Below are positions 18,100 to 28,213 of a stretch of DNA of 64,000 nucleotides, piece by piece. The DNA comes from Loki-b32 sp964493385 (GTDB lineage: Archaea; Asgardarchaeota; Lokiarchaeia; Sigyniarchaeales; SOKP01), in assembly GCA_964493385.1 (NCBI GenBank), contig CAZBNW010000004.1, positions 1 to 64,000 on the forward strand, in the 5' to 3' direction. Below the pieces are notes generated by a model that worked only from the letters and a program-made list of their open reading frames with translations, had not been told where the DNA came from and searched no databases. Position 1 is the first letter of the stretch; every line of letters begins with the position of its first letter. A program made the position numbers and the translations under genes.

Positions 18100-20079
18100 A
18101 TGTCAGATCAAGTTTGTCGTTTTTGTCACAGATATGTTAAGTTAGCTTATTATTGTGAAGAGTGTGGCACTAGTTGTTGTTCTGACTGTTTACATGAGAA
18201 AAAAGTTGATTTTTTCATTTGTCAAGATTGTAAATCAAAATATATTAAAATTTTAGACTCTGAAAAAAAGAAAGTTTGCAATGAATGTGGAAAAGAGAAT
18301 ATAATTAAAGTTAATCAACGTTTAAAATCTTGCCCAAAATGTGATTCGCATCAAATAATTAATATTTATGAGAAAAAAGAAGAACTTGAAAAGAGGTTTT
18401 TAGACTTAATTAAAAATTCACGATTATTCGTTAATCCCTTAAAAGATATTCTTGATAAGTTATATTTATATCAAACAAAAATCAAGGAGGTAAGAGATCC
18501 TCCCAATAAATGTTATCACTTTCCTAAAATGGAATCAGATTTATTAGCTCTTTTTAAATTATATCTCTATATACAGAATACTTTATTTGAAAAAATAAAT
18601 GTTCATTTTCATCAATTAAATCAAAATAAAGAATATTTCTTTGATACTTACACTCAACCAAATTCGAATATAACTATCATTGAAGGAATTTTTGAAAATT
18701 TATCAAGAAGTTTTAATGCTATCGATGAGTTTATAACAAATAATTTCCAAACATTCAATGATAGTTTTGAAACCTTCGAAAAAAACTTACAATTTATTGC
18801 TAAGATAAGTTATTATTTTAGCGCTTATAAGAAACTACTAAGGCTTGCGGGAAGTGAAAAACCTGTTTATGCTATTTTTGCTAAATTAACCAATGGATTG
18901 AATACCCAAGAAAAATTCAAGAAAGATAAAGGGATTTTATTTATTACTAATTTTGATCTATCATTTGTTCATGAACATGGTGTAGTTAAAAAGAAAAAGG
19001 AATTAATTTTTAAAGCACCTGTTCAAGATTTAACAAGAATAAGAGAAAAAGGTAAAGTTTTCAAAAAGCTATATATTGAGTTCACATACGGAAAATATGA
19101 GTTTACATTACCCCCTAAAGCGGTTTCTAGAGTAATTGAATACATTCTTCTAGCAAGAACTTTTGATGAAACTACGATATATGATGTAAAAACAGCGGAA
19201 AAACTTCAACAAATTAATATTGACTTAAATGAATTAATAAACTATATTGAAGAAAGCATTAACTCATTTTTTAGTATAAAATGTCAATATAATAAAAATT
19301 TTGAAAACCCACATAATTATAATAAAGATTTAGCTAACCCTTTTAATGTTCACCCCAATCAAATACCCAATTTTGTATCTCGACCACAGCATCAATTTAT
19401 CTACCCCCAAAATAGGGCTCAACCTTGGCTCAACTTTGCAGGAAATTCAAATTTTTATCATAAAATAAATAATTCACCTTATATCCAACCTCCTATTCAA
19501 TCACCTCAATTTATCGGCAATTCTCAAATACCTCCCTATGATAAAAATAATTTCTTTTTACAAAATGTCTATAATCCAAATCGCTTTCAAAATTACAATC
19601 CTCAGAGAATAAATTCTAATAATGAATTACTCAACAACTTAAATCCCTACTCCCCAAACCCAGTAAATAATATAAATAATAATATATACAATGAAAATGA
19701 TTATTCTTTAAATAATGAAGCGGCATTCGAAGATTATAATAGAAATCATTTATCTGATTTATTTGATTCAGAATATATTTCACCACATAACTCTTATAGA
19801 TACAAACGAAAGCTTTTTAAAATAGATAAAGAAAAACACAAAAAAATGCTCGAATTGGATAAAGAGAGATACAGTCTGAAAGAAACACTAAAAAAGCTTG
19901 ATGCTAAATTCGATCAGGGGATTATTTCTGAGGTTGATTATTTTAAAACCTTTAAGAACCTACAAAAAGAGATTTATTTAATTGACAAAAAAATACAAGA
20001 TTTACAAGAAAATCTACAAGAGGTTGAAGATATAAGGAAAAATAGTAAAAACTTTGATAAAAAACGGTTTTATACATAA
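18100..20079 (+). CDS. Zinc-finger, coiled-coil and GRAM/PH-like domain protein, 659 aa
   Basis: No single known family fits. Residues 5-90 hold many Cys/His pairs: CRFCHRY, CEECGTSCCSDCLHEKK (B-box/RING-like) and CNECGKE with CPKCDSH (zinc ribbon). Residues about 95-260 look helical. About 265-350 resemble a GRAM/PH-like beta domain (KGILFITNFDLSFVHEHG, then FTYGKYEFTLPP). Residues 385-560 are rich in Asn, Pro, Tyr and Gln and are probably disordered. The C-terminal 80 residues form a charged coiled coil. This tandem of zinc finger, lipid-binding-like domain and disordered linker recalls eukaryotic scaffold proteins. The function is unknown. Confidence 0.6.
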   Translation: MSDQVCRFCHRYVKLAYYCEECGTSCCSDCLHEKKVDFFICQDCKSKYIKILDSEKKKVCNECGKENIIKVNQRLKSCPKCDSHQIINIYEKKEELEKRFLDLIKNSRLFVNPLKDILDKLYLYQTKIKEVRDPPNKCYHFPKMESDLLALFKLYLYIQNTLFEKINVHFHQLNQNKEYFFDTYTQPNSNITIIEGIFENLSRSFNAIDEFITNNFQTFNDSFETFEKNLQFIAKISYYFSAYKKLLRLAGSEKPVYAIFAKLTNGLNTQEKFKKDKGILFITNFDLSFVHEHGVVKKKKELIFKAPVQDLTRIREKGKVFKKLYIEFTYGKYEFTLPPKAVSRVIEYILLARTFDETTIYDVKTAEKLQQINIDLNELINYIEESINSFFSIKCQYNKNFENPHNYNKDLANPFNVHPNQIPNFVSRPQHQFIYPQNRAQPWLNFAGNSNFYHKINNSPYIQPPIQSPQFIGNSQIPPYDKNNFFLQNVYNPNRFQNYNPQRINSNNELLNNLNPYSPNPVNNINNNIYNENDYSLNNEAAFEDYNRNHLSDLFDSEYISPHNSYRYKRKLFKIDKEKHKKMLELDKERYSLKETLKKLDAKFDQGIISEVDYFKTFKNLQKEIYLIDKKIQDLQENLQEVEDIRKNSKNFDKKRFYT

Positions 20080-20166
20080 AATATTATCCATAAATTTTAT
20101 GCAGAATGCATAAAATTCATATTTTATCTATCCTATATTTATATTTTTATTACTATTCTAAAACTT

Positions 20167-21186
20167 ATGAATAAAGTGGATGGATTATTTACTACAGTCG
20201 TCGGTAGTTGGCCCTTAAGTAATACTACTGATAACATGTTAAGGGTTTTCAACGATATAATAGATATAGGAATTGATTATCCATGTTATCCTCAATTAAT
20301 TTCAATGATTAGTCAATTTCTATCTCCTTTAGCAAAAACTATTACCCAATTAAAAGAGATTTATAAAAAATTTTATCTATTTGGAGATTTCGAGAATCCA
20401 AAACACAATGTGGCAACAGAATATGGAGAATTGATGATTAAATTTTTGAAAGAACATCCTCATTTAAATGAGTTAATTAAAGGAACAAAAGCATGTTTAA
20501 CTGGACCATTTACGCTAGCATTTGAAATTATTTTAAAAGAGGATCTTAGAAAAGGATTCACACGCTTTATTTTTAAAGAACCGAGAGCAATAATGGTAGA
20601 TTGGATTATTGATAAGCTCGCAGAAATAATGAAACAAATTGGAGCTGCTTATAATGATATGGGGATAAATATAATATCCATGGATGAACCTATATTAGGT
20701 CTTTTAGTAGGAAGGAAGCCTTTATTTCATAAAGAAGATTTTTACATTAAAACTATAAATAAAGCGATATCTGGGATAAAATCCTTGTCATCTGTTCATG
20801 TATGTGGTAAAATTAGTCCTAAATTACGAGATATATTATTGAACACAGAAGTAAACATACTAGATCACGAGTTTAGAACAAATGAAGAAAATTTCAATAT
20901 ATTTGAAAAAAAGCATTTCCAAGATACAGGTAAATTATTAGCTATGGGGACTGTTGAATCTAAATTCGCCCCACTTCACAATAAACGAATTAGCGAATAC
21001 ATTGAGGATATTGAGTTTCTTAAAAAGTTTATAAAAAAAGGAATTGATCAATATGGTTCTGAAAATTTAATAATAAAACCGGATTGTGGTTTTTTCGAGT
21101 TAAGATCTTTTGGAGAAAAAGATGGATATGAAATAGCAATCAAAAAAGTGAAAAACATGGTCCTTGCGTTAAAGGAATTAAAATAA
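20167..21186 (+). CDS. Cobalamin-independent methionine synthase (MetE C-terminal type)
   Basis: A 339-residue UROD/MetE-like barrel, the length of archaeal core MetE proteins that lack the bacterial N-terminal half. The start TTVVGSWPL, the SMDEPILG segment, and the zinc ligands His and Cys in HVCGK and Cys in KPDCGF are present. Such enzymes transfer a methyl group to homocysteine. In archaea the donor is often methylcobalamin or a corrinoid protein rather than a folate; the donor here is unknown. The gene stands alone. Confidence 0.85.
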   Translation: MNKVDGLFTTVVGSWPLSNTTDNMLRVFNDIIDIGIDYPCYPQLISMISQFLSPLAKTITQLKEIYKKFYLFGDFENPKHNVATEYGELMIKFLKEHPHLNELIKGTKACLTGPFTLAFEIILKEDLRKGFTRFIFKEPRAIMVDWIIDKLAEIMKQIGAAYNDMGINIISMDEPILGLLVGRKPLFHKEDFYIKTINKAISGIKSLSSVHVCGKISPKLRDILLNTEVNILDHEFRTNEENFNIFEKKHFQDTGKLLAMGTVESKFAPLHNKRISEYIEDIEFLKKFIKKGIDQYGSENLIIKPDCGFFELRSFGEKDGYEIAIKKVKNMVLALKELK

Positions 21187-21251
21187 TTGATCTTATATTT
21201 AAAATTAAAATAGGTTAATAGTAAAAAGTAAAAGATTTATGCAAAAAAGAA

Positions 21252-21908
21252 TTAACCTTCCAATTCCTTTCTTAATTTGTCAATCTCATCCTTTAACTTT
21301 TCTTTTGACTTAAGTTCAGTTTCTTCTTCGAGTTCATCATACTCTGGTATGTACTGTAGATCATCTGCAGGAATTTCAGGCATTGCTCCTCCTTGTTCTA
21401 GAAGCATTTCTGTTTCTAATTGATTCAATTCTTCTGTAACATCAATAGCGAGATCAATTTCTGGATCACCAGCTAATATTTCAGCTGCTTCTTCAATTTC
21501 CGCTACATATGCTTCAGAATCCTCTGCTATCTCAGCCACTTTCGCAGGAGATGCTTTTGTGGCTATATATTCTAATTCATCTCTTATGCCTCCCATAACA
21601 TCTCCAGTTTGGGATATTAGCATTCCCTCTTCTATTGCCTGAATTTGTCGTTCGATTTTTCCCCTAATATTAGTAGCACGGTCAACCTTCGCTTGATATG
21701 ATTTATATTGTATTAGATAATTCTTAGCACGATCTTTTTCTCCTCGTTTTAAAGCAATTTTTGCATTTTTTCGGCTTATTTCAGAACGCTTACTGTAATT
21801 TCTATTCATTAAATTTAATTTGTGAATATGACCTTTCGCTTTCATAACGAGATTCTCCTTCTCTTTGCTTTTTCTGGGAAATAGTTTCTTTTTTAAACCC
21901 ATTTTCAC
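21252..21908 (-). CDS. ESCRT-III (Snf7/CHMP-like) protein
   Basis: A 218-residue protein with the ESCRT-III layout: a strongly basic N-terminus (MGLKKKLFPRKSKEK), a long alpha-helical hairpin, a segment IEEGMLISQTGDVMGGI typical of Snf7 family helices 2-3, then an acidic C-terminal half ending in a short amphipathic helix (KEKLKDEIDKLRKELEG). The end could be a MIM-like site for a Vps4-type ATPase, by analogy only. ESCRT-III proteins polymerise on membranes and drive scission in division and budding. Other ESCRT genes (Vps4, Vps22, Vps25) are not in this window, so the gene is separate here. Confidence 0.8.
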   Translation of the reverse strand: MKMGLKKKLFPRKSKEKENLVMKAKGHIHKLNLMNRNYSKRSEISRKNAKIALKRGEKDRAKNYLIQYKSYQAKVDRATNIRGKIERQIQAIEEGMLISQTGDVMGGIRDELEYIATKASPAKVAEIAEDSEAYVAEIEEAAEILAGDPEIDLAIDVTEELNQLETEMLLEQGGAMPEIPADDLQYIPEYDELEEETELKSKEKLKDEIDKLRKELEG

Positions 21909-22053
21909 ATAGCTCCTTTTAGAGGTTTATATTTATTCTATCTGATTTATGAATTATATGATTTTTCTAACTTAAAAATTTAATAATATTTGATATAATA
22001 TAATTAAATAATTCTTATCAAAAAAGTTTTTATAGACCAAAATTTGAAGCACT

Positions 22054-23169
22054 ATGAAAAAATTAATTTTAAACTTCGAAACCAAGGGTAAAAATTTCAA
22101 AGAATTAGTTCAAGAAGCATTTAATAATGATATTTTGAGATTTTTAGTTTCGAAAGAAACTTATAATGAATTTAAAAAAATCGAAAGAGTTATCATTTAC
22201 TCGAAAGATGTTGAGATTCCTGCTAAATTCTTAGTTTATGATAATAAAAGAGAAATAGAAAAAGTAATAGCTAAAGAACGATCTTCAGAGGAAAATATTG
22301 GATTTTATAAAGAATTAAAATCTAAAGAAGATGAAAGAGAAATAAACGAATTATCTAAAACTGGATATGTAGATTTTATTATTGTTTCTGCTAAGGATTG
22401 GAAAATAATTCCTTTTGAAAACCTTATCGCTGAAATGCATTCAAACGATACAGACTTAATTGCTGCAGTTAATACATTAGAAGAAGCGGAATTAATGTTA
22501 AAAACCCTAGAAGTTGGAGTTGATGGAATAGTTATGACGCCTAAAAGTGCGAATGATATTGTTGATTTAAAGAAACTTATCCATACGCGGTTTCATATAG
22601 AATTAACTAAAGCTAAGGTTATTAGCATTAAAAACATACCTGAGGCTGAGAGGGTATGCGTTGATACGACATCACTTCTAAATATAGGAGAGGGGCTTTT
22701 AGTTGGTTCCACGGCAGCTGGATTCTGCATGATTCATTCCGAGACATTTGAAACAGAGTTTGTGGCATCTAGGCCATTCAGAGTCAATGCAGGGGATGTT
22801 TCTGCTTATGTATTAGTACCTGATGATGATCCAGAAAAACTATATCTCACAAAATATCTTAGCGAATTAAAAGGTGGAGATAAAGTTTTGGTAGTTTCAG
22901 ATAAAGGTGAGGCTAGAATCGTTTCTGTAGGGCGAGTTAAAATTGAAACACGACCAATGTTGAGATTTGAATTGGATGTTTCAATAGGAGAAAAAAAAAT
23001 TCCAATAAGATGCATTTGCCAAAATGCTGAGACGATTCGTTTAGTGGGGGTTGATAGGAGAGCTAAATCTGTTGTTGATATTAAGGTTGGAGATGAGATT
23101 TTAGTTCATATAGGGCCTGGGGCAACACATTTCGGCACACCAATCAAAGAAAACATCATTGAAAAATAA
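22054..23169 (+). CDS. aroB': 3-dehydroquinate synthase II (archaeal type)
   Basis: This NAD-dependent enzyme makes 3-dehydroquinate from 2-amino-3,7-dideoxy-D-threo-hept-6-ulosonate in the archaeal shikimate route. The signature second half is very clear: GEGLLVGSTAAGFCMIHSE, SRPFRVNAGDVSAYVLVPD and a C-terminal HIGPGATHFGTPIKE. At 371 residues it is slightly longer than typical because of a charged stretch near residues 75-115. No other shikimate genes are in the window. It is convergent with the luciferase-like gene, 24 bp apart. Confidence 0.93.
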   Translation: MKKLILNFETKGKNFKELVQEAFNNDILRFLVSKETYNEFKKIERVIIYSKDVEIPAKFLVYDNKREIEKVIAKERSSEENIGFYKELKSKEDEREINELSKTGYVDFIIVSAKDWKIIPFENLIAEMHSNDTDLIAAVNTLEEAELMLKTLEVGVDGIVMTPKSANDIVDLKKLIHTRFHIELTKAKVISIKNIPEAERVCVDTTSLLNIGEGLLVGSTAAGFCMIHSETFETEFVASRPFRVNAGDVSAYVLVPDDDPEKLYLTKYLSELKGGDKVLVVSDKGEARIVSVGRVKIETRPMLRFELDVSIGEKKIPIRCICQNAETIRLVGVDRRAKSVVDIKVGDEILVHIGPGATHFGTPIKENIIEK

Positions 23170-23193
23170 AGTTATAAAAAATATTAAGAGTAG

Positions 23194-24312
23194 TTAGACA
23201 TTAGAGTTTCGAAATAATGGAATAATTTCCTCACTTATTATTCTTGAAGCATCCCAGTAAGTAAATGGTGCATTTTTACTCGATGCTCCATTAGTAGATG
23301 AAAATATAAAATGTTGAGCGCCTGCTTCTATAAATTTACGAATTTTTTTAATAATTTCTTCCTTTGTCCCAAACATTGTGTTTTCATGTAGTAAATCGTC
23401 TGGAATTTCATTTAATATGGGTTCTAATTTTTTAATATCAAATCTTGCAACATCCTCTCGATCAATCTTTAGAATACTCATTTCTTCACTTCTAATCCAT
23501 GTTGCATCAAAAAAAATCTCATCATATTCATCTTTCCAATATCCTAATTCTTTTATTCTTCGAGGACTCATCAGTAATTCAAATTTATTACCTTGTATTC
23601 TTTGGTTGACTTTTTTTTCATCATCGTTTATAAAAATAAAATGGAACACCCCGAATGAAAATTTCTCCAAATCTCTCCCGTTTTCTCTCATTACTTTAGA
23701 AATTTGTTGTTTTTTTCGTTTATAAGTAGTATGATCAATTCCAACGGGCATCCATCCATCCGCAATTTCTCCAGTCAGTTTTAATGTTTTTGGACTATTA
23801 GCTCCTATCCATATAGGAATATCTGATACAGGTTTAGGGAGCAAAATAGCTTTTTCGGCATTGTAATGTTGTCCTTTAAAAGTAACTCTCTTACCCTTTT
23901 TCCAAAATAATTTCATCAGTTTTATAGATTCTCTCAATTTAGAAAGAGCATGGTCAAATGGAATGTTATAAGCCTTTAAATTCATTGCTTCTCCAGCTCC
24001 GATCCCTAAAATAAAATTTCCTCTAGTAATATGATTAATTGATGAGCATAACTGTGCAAGGACAGCAGGGTGTATCCTATGAGGATCTGTAACAGCAGTT
24101 CCTAAAGTTTTCCCATTGGCTATATCTGCCATTGAACCAAACAGTGGCCAAGTGCTTAAAAAATCGTCAATTAATGTACCACCCATACCAGTTAGATGAT
24201 CAGGAAGCCAAAGAGAATCCCAATTTTCTTTACTTGCCGCCTAGACTTTTTTTCGGAAAAAGTCATAAGAGTGAAGATAATACAATTGATGGCCAAATTT
24301 TATTTCACTCAT
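23194..24312 (-). CDS. Luciferase-like (LLM) flavin/F420 oxidoreductase with in-frame UAG
   Basis: The intact part (from ATG 24186) shows LLM-family motifs: GIGAGEAMN, GADGW-like GEIADGWMPVG and an N-terminal barrel. The usual first strand is missing from that frame start. Upstream in the same frame, ATG 24312 begins MSEIKFGHQLYYLHSYDFF, then a UAG at 24241-24243 (codon 24), then AASKENWDSLWLPDHLTG, which is the conserved LLM beginning. The gene therefore most likely starts at 24312 and is interrupted by one amber codon, perhaps CAG to TAG. An archaeal member would probably use F420; this is inferred. Function is doubtful if the UAG is real. Confidence 0.75.
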
Positions 24313-24436
24313 TTTATATCACGATAATTAAAATTGTATGATTTTACAAAAAAATATTATTAGAATAATTCTAATTATAATTTAACAATACTGATATTTA
24401 AAAAGATATTATTTAAAGTTAGGGTTATTAAGTTAA

Positions 24437-25714
24437 ATGATAACATATTGGGCTCCCTTACTACATATTTATCAACCTCCTACTCAAGAACTTAAGATTT
24501 TGAAAGAAATTGATAAAGAGAGTTACAAACCCTTATTTAGTTTATTGGAAGAATATGAAAATGCAAAGTTCTGCTTAAATATTAATGGAGTCCTTATTGA
24601 ATTGTTAAACGAATATGGAATATCAGACACTATGGATCTTTTAAAGAATTTAGTATCTGAAAGTAAAGTTGAGATTGTGGGGACAGCAAAATTTCATCCA
24701 ATCCTTCCATTAATTCCAAAAAAAGAAGCGCAACATCAAATCCAAATGAATGAAGAATTAAACAGAAGAGAATTTGGTCGCTGGGAAAGAAAAGGTTTTT
24801 TTCCGCCAGAAATGGCCATCTCAGGAGGCGTTGCTAAATATATTCGCCAGCTAGGATACAAATGGGTAATTATGAGTGGAATTGCTTGTCCAGTTGATTG
24901 GCCATATGATCAGATTTTTTGCTCTCCTAATGGTCTTCAATTATTCTTTAGAGATGAAATTCTCAGCAACAAGATCTCATTTAAGAATATTACTGCTAAA
25001 GAATTTGTAAAAGCAGTAAAGGAGATTTTCCAACCAAAAGAAAAACAAAAGGCAAAACCAGTAAAAGAAATTGATAGATATATTATCACAGCAATGGATG
25101 GTGAGACTTTTGGTTATCATATCAAAAATTATGAAAGAACTTTTCTAAAGAAGGTGTTAGATCTCATTCACGAGGAAGAGAGAATTAAAATAATATCTAT
25201 CTCAGATTTAGATCAACACTTTCCAATAAGTAATAAAAAAATCATACCACGGGAATCAAGTTGGAGTACCACTTATGAAGATATTCAGCTAGGAATTCCT
25301 TATCCATTATGGAAACATCCTAATAATAATATACATAGATATTACTGGAAACTGATGAAAAGCCTTAATAATTTAATGAAATTAGCAGATAATTTAGATT
25401 TAACAACAGATTGGGAGGTTGAGAATTATTATAATACTGGAAGGTGGTATTATGATAGGGGTCTTCATTCATGTCCAACATGGTGGTCTAACCCACTCAA
25501 CGGGACTTGGTCTCCAAATTTAATTTATAAAGGGATTGAGCTTTTAATGAGAGCAGCACTCAATGCTCAAATGGCATTAGTTCATGCTGGTAAAGCGGAC
25601 TTAGGAGAAGTATACTATGATTCGATTTCTTATTATCACGGACTTTTACTTATGGAATTAAGCACTATTACAAAAAAGAGTTTAAAAAATATTAATAAGT
25701 ATAAAAATACATGA
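24437..25714 (+). CDS. Glycoside hydrolase family 57 protein
   Basis: A GH57 protein of 425 residues. The catalytic nucleophile Glu lies in GFFPPEMAIS and the acid/base Asp in TAMDGETFGYH, matching conserved regions 3 and 4 of the family; HIYQPP near the N-terminus is region 1. GH57 enzymes act on alpha-glucans (alpha-amylase, 4-alpha-glucanotransferase, branching activity). The C-terminal helical part with WSNPLNGTWSPNLI is family-typical. It may act on the polymer made by the glycogen-synthase-like protein. It converges with the next gene, with only 3 bp between stops. Confidence 0.9.
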   Translation: MITYWAPLLHIYQPPTQELKILKEIDKESYKPLFSLLEEYENAKFCLNINGVLIELLNEYGISDTMDLLKNLVSESKVEIVGTAKFHPILPLIPKKEAQHQIQMNEELNRREFGRWERKGFFPPEMAISGGVAKYIRQLGYKWVIMSGIACPVDWPYDQIFCSPNGLQLFFRDEILSNKISFKNITAKEFVKAVKEIFQPKEKQKAKPVKEIDRYIITAMDGETFGYHIKNYERTFLKKVLDLIHEEERIKIISISDLDQHFPISNKKIIPRESSWSTTYEDIQLGIPYPLWKHPNNNIHRYYWKLMKSLNNLMKLADNLDLTTDWEVENYYNTGRWYYDRGLHSCPTWWSNPLNGTWSPNLIYKGIELLMRAALNAQMALVHAGKADLGEVYYDSISYYHGLLLMELSTITKKSLKNINKYKNT

Positions 25715-25717
25715 ATT

Positions 25718-26116
25718 TTATCTATTTTTTGAAACCAACTTATTAAGAACTTCATTCCACTTATCTAATTTTTGTACATACCAGGCGGCAGAGTCAATTT
25801 CTCCAATTTCATTGTTAAATGTTACCTTTAAAAGTGGCCTAAATACTGATCTATGCATGTGTGATTTTGGATTTGTGATTTTAATAATAGATTTAATAGG
25901 TATTAATAACTCTTTCTTAGGTTTCCACATCCCAAAGATTAGTTCTTCTTCTGTTAGTAATAAAACGCCGTTCCCGCGAACTTTCCATACTCCTAATGAT
26001 TCTAATCCAAAGAAGTTAGAAATATCATCAGCGATTAGAATGCTTTTATCCCTAAATTTCTCATGTATTTCATTAATTCTTTTATTAAAGACTTTTTTTA
26101 GCATATATTCCAACAA
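25718..26116 (-). CDS. Small GRAM/PH-like domain protein, 132 aa
   Basis: Residues 45-125 resemble a GRAM domain, with GNGVLLLTEEELIFGMWKPKKELLIPI followed by strands and a C-terminal helix. The first 40 residues are a basic, probably helical leader. GRAM/PH-like folds bind phosphoinositides or proteins in eukaryotes; the ligand in archaea is not known. It relates only loosely to the GRAM-like part of the 659-residue zinc-finger protein. No partner gene is evident. Confidence 0.5.
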   Translation of the reverse strand: MLEYMLKKVFNKRINEIHEKFRDKSILIADDISNFFGLESLGVWKVRGNGVLLLTEEELIFGMWKPKKELLIPIKSIIKITNPKSHMHRSVFRPLLKVTFNNEIGEIDSAAWYVQKLDKWNEVLNKLVSKNR

Positions 26117-26226
26117 TATTCCTATTTATTTAATTAATTAAATTGTAAACAAAAATTATATAATTTTTAGTTTATATATTTTACAAAATACTGTTATGAA
26201 AAAGATTTTTATTAAAAATAAGAGCT

Positions 26227-27267
26227 ATGTCAAAAGATAATAACAGAAAAATCAAATACTGCGTATATTGTGGATCTGATGTTGAGGAAGGTAAGACTTA
26301 TTGTCCTAAATGTGGCAAATTAGTTATTAAAGTTGAACCAAGCAAAAAAATTCCGAAACCACCGCCCTTCCAAAAGGTAGAAATTTCAAGAAAATGCCCT
26401 GGTTGTGGTTCTATGATTACATCCACTATTTTAGATCAATGTCCAATATGCAACACCGCATTAGAAAAATTATCTGAAGTTAAAAAAGCAGCTATTCAAA
26501 AGAAACCAGGATTAATTTTTACAAGTAAAAAACTTGAGCTCGAACAAAAGTTTTTATTAAAGAAAGATACTTGGAACTTAAAAGAAGGTATTAATGTTTT
26601 CGGAACCAGTATTTATGTTCTAGTGATTGTCTTCTTTTTACTATTTACTTTTATTTCATTAGAAATGAGTATTCAACTAATTATATTGAGTCAAATTCCT
26701 GAATTATTATTCGGCGTGTATCCAATATGGTATATTTATAGAAAAAAGCACAGCTTTAACAAATTGGGTTTTTTTTCGGATTCAAAAAAAATAATTATAG
26801 CAATACTAATCGGGATTTTGGGTAGTCTTGTTTTATTATTGGTAAGTTTTTTTTCTGATTCTTTAATTAACTTCATTTCAGATGCAGGCTTAGATTTTTT
26901 TGATATTAAATCAAGGATAGAAAATCAGAACCTGGTAATTAGAAATGCTGATTTATTGTGGATAATTCTCCTAACAATATTAATATTTATAAGGACAATC
27001 TTTTCAGAAATTGTATTTAGAGGGGTCTTACATAACGCACTAAAACAAAAATTTAAAAATGAATTTTATGTGATCCTCCTGGTAGCACTAGCTTATTCAC
27101 TTGTAATGCTGTTATTTTCTTTTCCGGTAGGAGTGAGTTTTATTCTTCTAAATTTCCTATCATTTATAGTGCTTGGACTTCTTTATTCTTTAAATGGAAA
27201 TATATATAATACAATTATAGCCAATATTAGTTATAATGTTCTTGCATTGTTCCTAATTTTTCTTTAA
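26227..27267 (+). CDS. Zinc-ribbon membrane protein with CPBP (CAAX-protease-like) domain
   Basis: Two zinc ribbons lie at the N-terminus (YCVYCGSDVEEGKTYCPKC and CPGCGSMI with CPICNTA), followed by about eight membrane helices. The helix region contains SEIVFRGVLHNAL, which matches the E-x3-R motif of the CPBP intramembrane metalloprotease family. The usual EE pair is reduced to SE, and the second and third family motifs (FxxxH and HxxxN/B) are not clear. The protease activity is therefore doubtful. A second, more canonical CPBP gene lies at 38360-39001. Confidence 0.65.
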   Translation: MSKDNNRKIKYCVYCGSDVEEGKTYCPKCGKLVIKVEPSKKIPKPPPFQKVEISRKCPGCGSMITSTILDQCPICNTALEKLSEVKKAAIQKKPGLIFTSKKLELEQKFLLKKDTWNLKEGINVFGTSIYVLVIVFFLLFTFISLEMSIQLIILSQIPELLFGVYPIWYIYRKKHSFNKLGFFSDSKKIIIAILIGILGSLVLLLVSFFSDSLINFISDAGLDFFDIKSRIENQNLVIRNADLLWIILLTILIFIRTIFSEIVFRGVLHNALKQKFKNEFYVILLVALAYSLVMLLFSFPVGVSFILLNFLSFIVLGLLYSLNGNIYNTIIANISYNVLALFLIFL

Positions 27268-27396
27268 TTTAAATAACTCATTACCCCCCAAATATAAAAT
27301 TTTAATAATAAGAAAAATCAATAATCTCTAGATTTATTATATTTTAACTATAGTTTTATTATTACGATTTAATCTTATTGTTTGGAGTAAAAAGGC

Positions 27397-28113
27397 TTGG
27401 GTAAACAAATATATAGAAATAGAGGAAGTAAAGATAACATTATCATCTCTATTGCAGGAACTCATGGTGTTGGAAAAACCACTGTATTCAATCTTTTTAA
27501 AAAAGAAAAAGATGTTAAAGATAATAATAAATTCAAGTTTTTTCCTGAAAGATATATAAAAAAACCACCCTTTCCTTTTGGATCACCAAATAAGCAAATT
27601 GGGTTTAGAAGTGAACTTCACTTTCTTCAACAATTTATTAAACGTAATCAAAATATTGTAAATTTTGATGATAAATATAATGGAAGAATAATCATTTTAG
27701 ATAGAACTCCTATATGTGTTCTAATATATTCTAAGAGTTTGAACTTAAAAGAAAAAGATTATAATCTTATTTTAGACACTTACTATTCTATTCAATGGAA
27801 AGAAGATTATATTTTTCACTTGCATGCTAAACCAGATACAATCATGAAACGAATACTTCAGAGAGGTTCATTAGAAAAAATAAGGAAGGAATGGAATGAG
27901 GAAGATAAAGAATATTTACTAAAAATTCTTTCTTATTACAAACAATTTCTTTCAAATAAAGAGGGTGTTTTCATGATCAATACAGATAATTTAACTCCAG
28001 AAGGAGTAATCAATAAAATGAAGAAATTAATTACACACTTATCTGGATACTCCTTCGAGAAGCTTGAAAAACCAATTTCGACCCAGATGAATTTGTTGAA
28101 ATTTTTAAGATGA
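27397..28113 (+). CDS. Deoxynucleoside/thymidylate kinase-like P-loop protein
   Basis: A P-loop NTPase of 238 residues. Walker A is GTHGVGKTT near residue 25. ILDRTPI follows the second hydrophobic strand, like the DR-x motif of deoxynucleoside kinases, and the LID-like region has KRILQRGSLEKIRKEW. The pattern fits thymidylate or deoxynucleoside kinases, but it could phosphorylate another small substrate. The proposed start is TTG 27397, in a short AT-rich leader. No linked nucleotide-metabolism gene is seen. Confidence 0.65.
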   Translation: MGKQIYRNRGSKDNIIISIAGTHGVGKTTVFNLFKKEKDVKDNNKFKFFPERYIKKPPFPFGSPNKQIGFRSELHFLQQFIKRNQNIVNFDDKYNGRIIILDRTPICVLIYSKSLNLKEKDYNLILDTYYSIQWKEDYIFHLHAKPDTIMKRILQRGSLEKIRKEWNEEDKEYLLKILSYYKQFLSNKEGVFMINTDNLTPEGVINKMKKLITHLSGYSFEKLEKPISTQMNLLKFLR

Positions 28114-28213
28114 ATTAATGATAAAATATATTAAAATAGGCTTTCTATTTATACTTAAATCTAAGCTAAAAAAATTGTGTTTAATCCTATATTATAGCAA
28201 GGAGCGAAAGTAA

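Noticed and set aside
24241..24243. UAG as pyrrolysine in the luciferase-like gene
   Set aside because: The position is not in a methylamine methyltransferase, one UAG change explains it, and no pyl genes are seen here.
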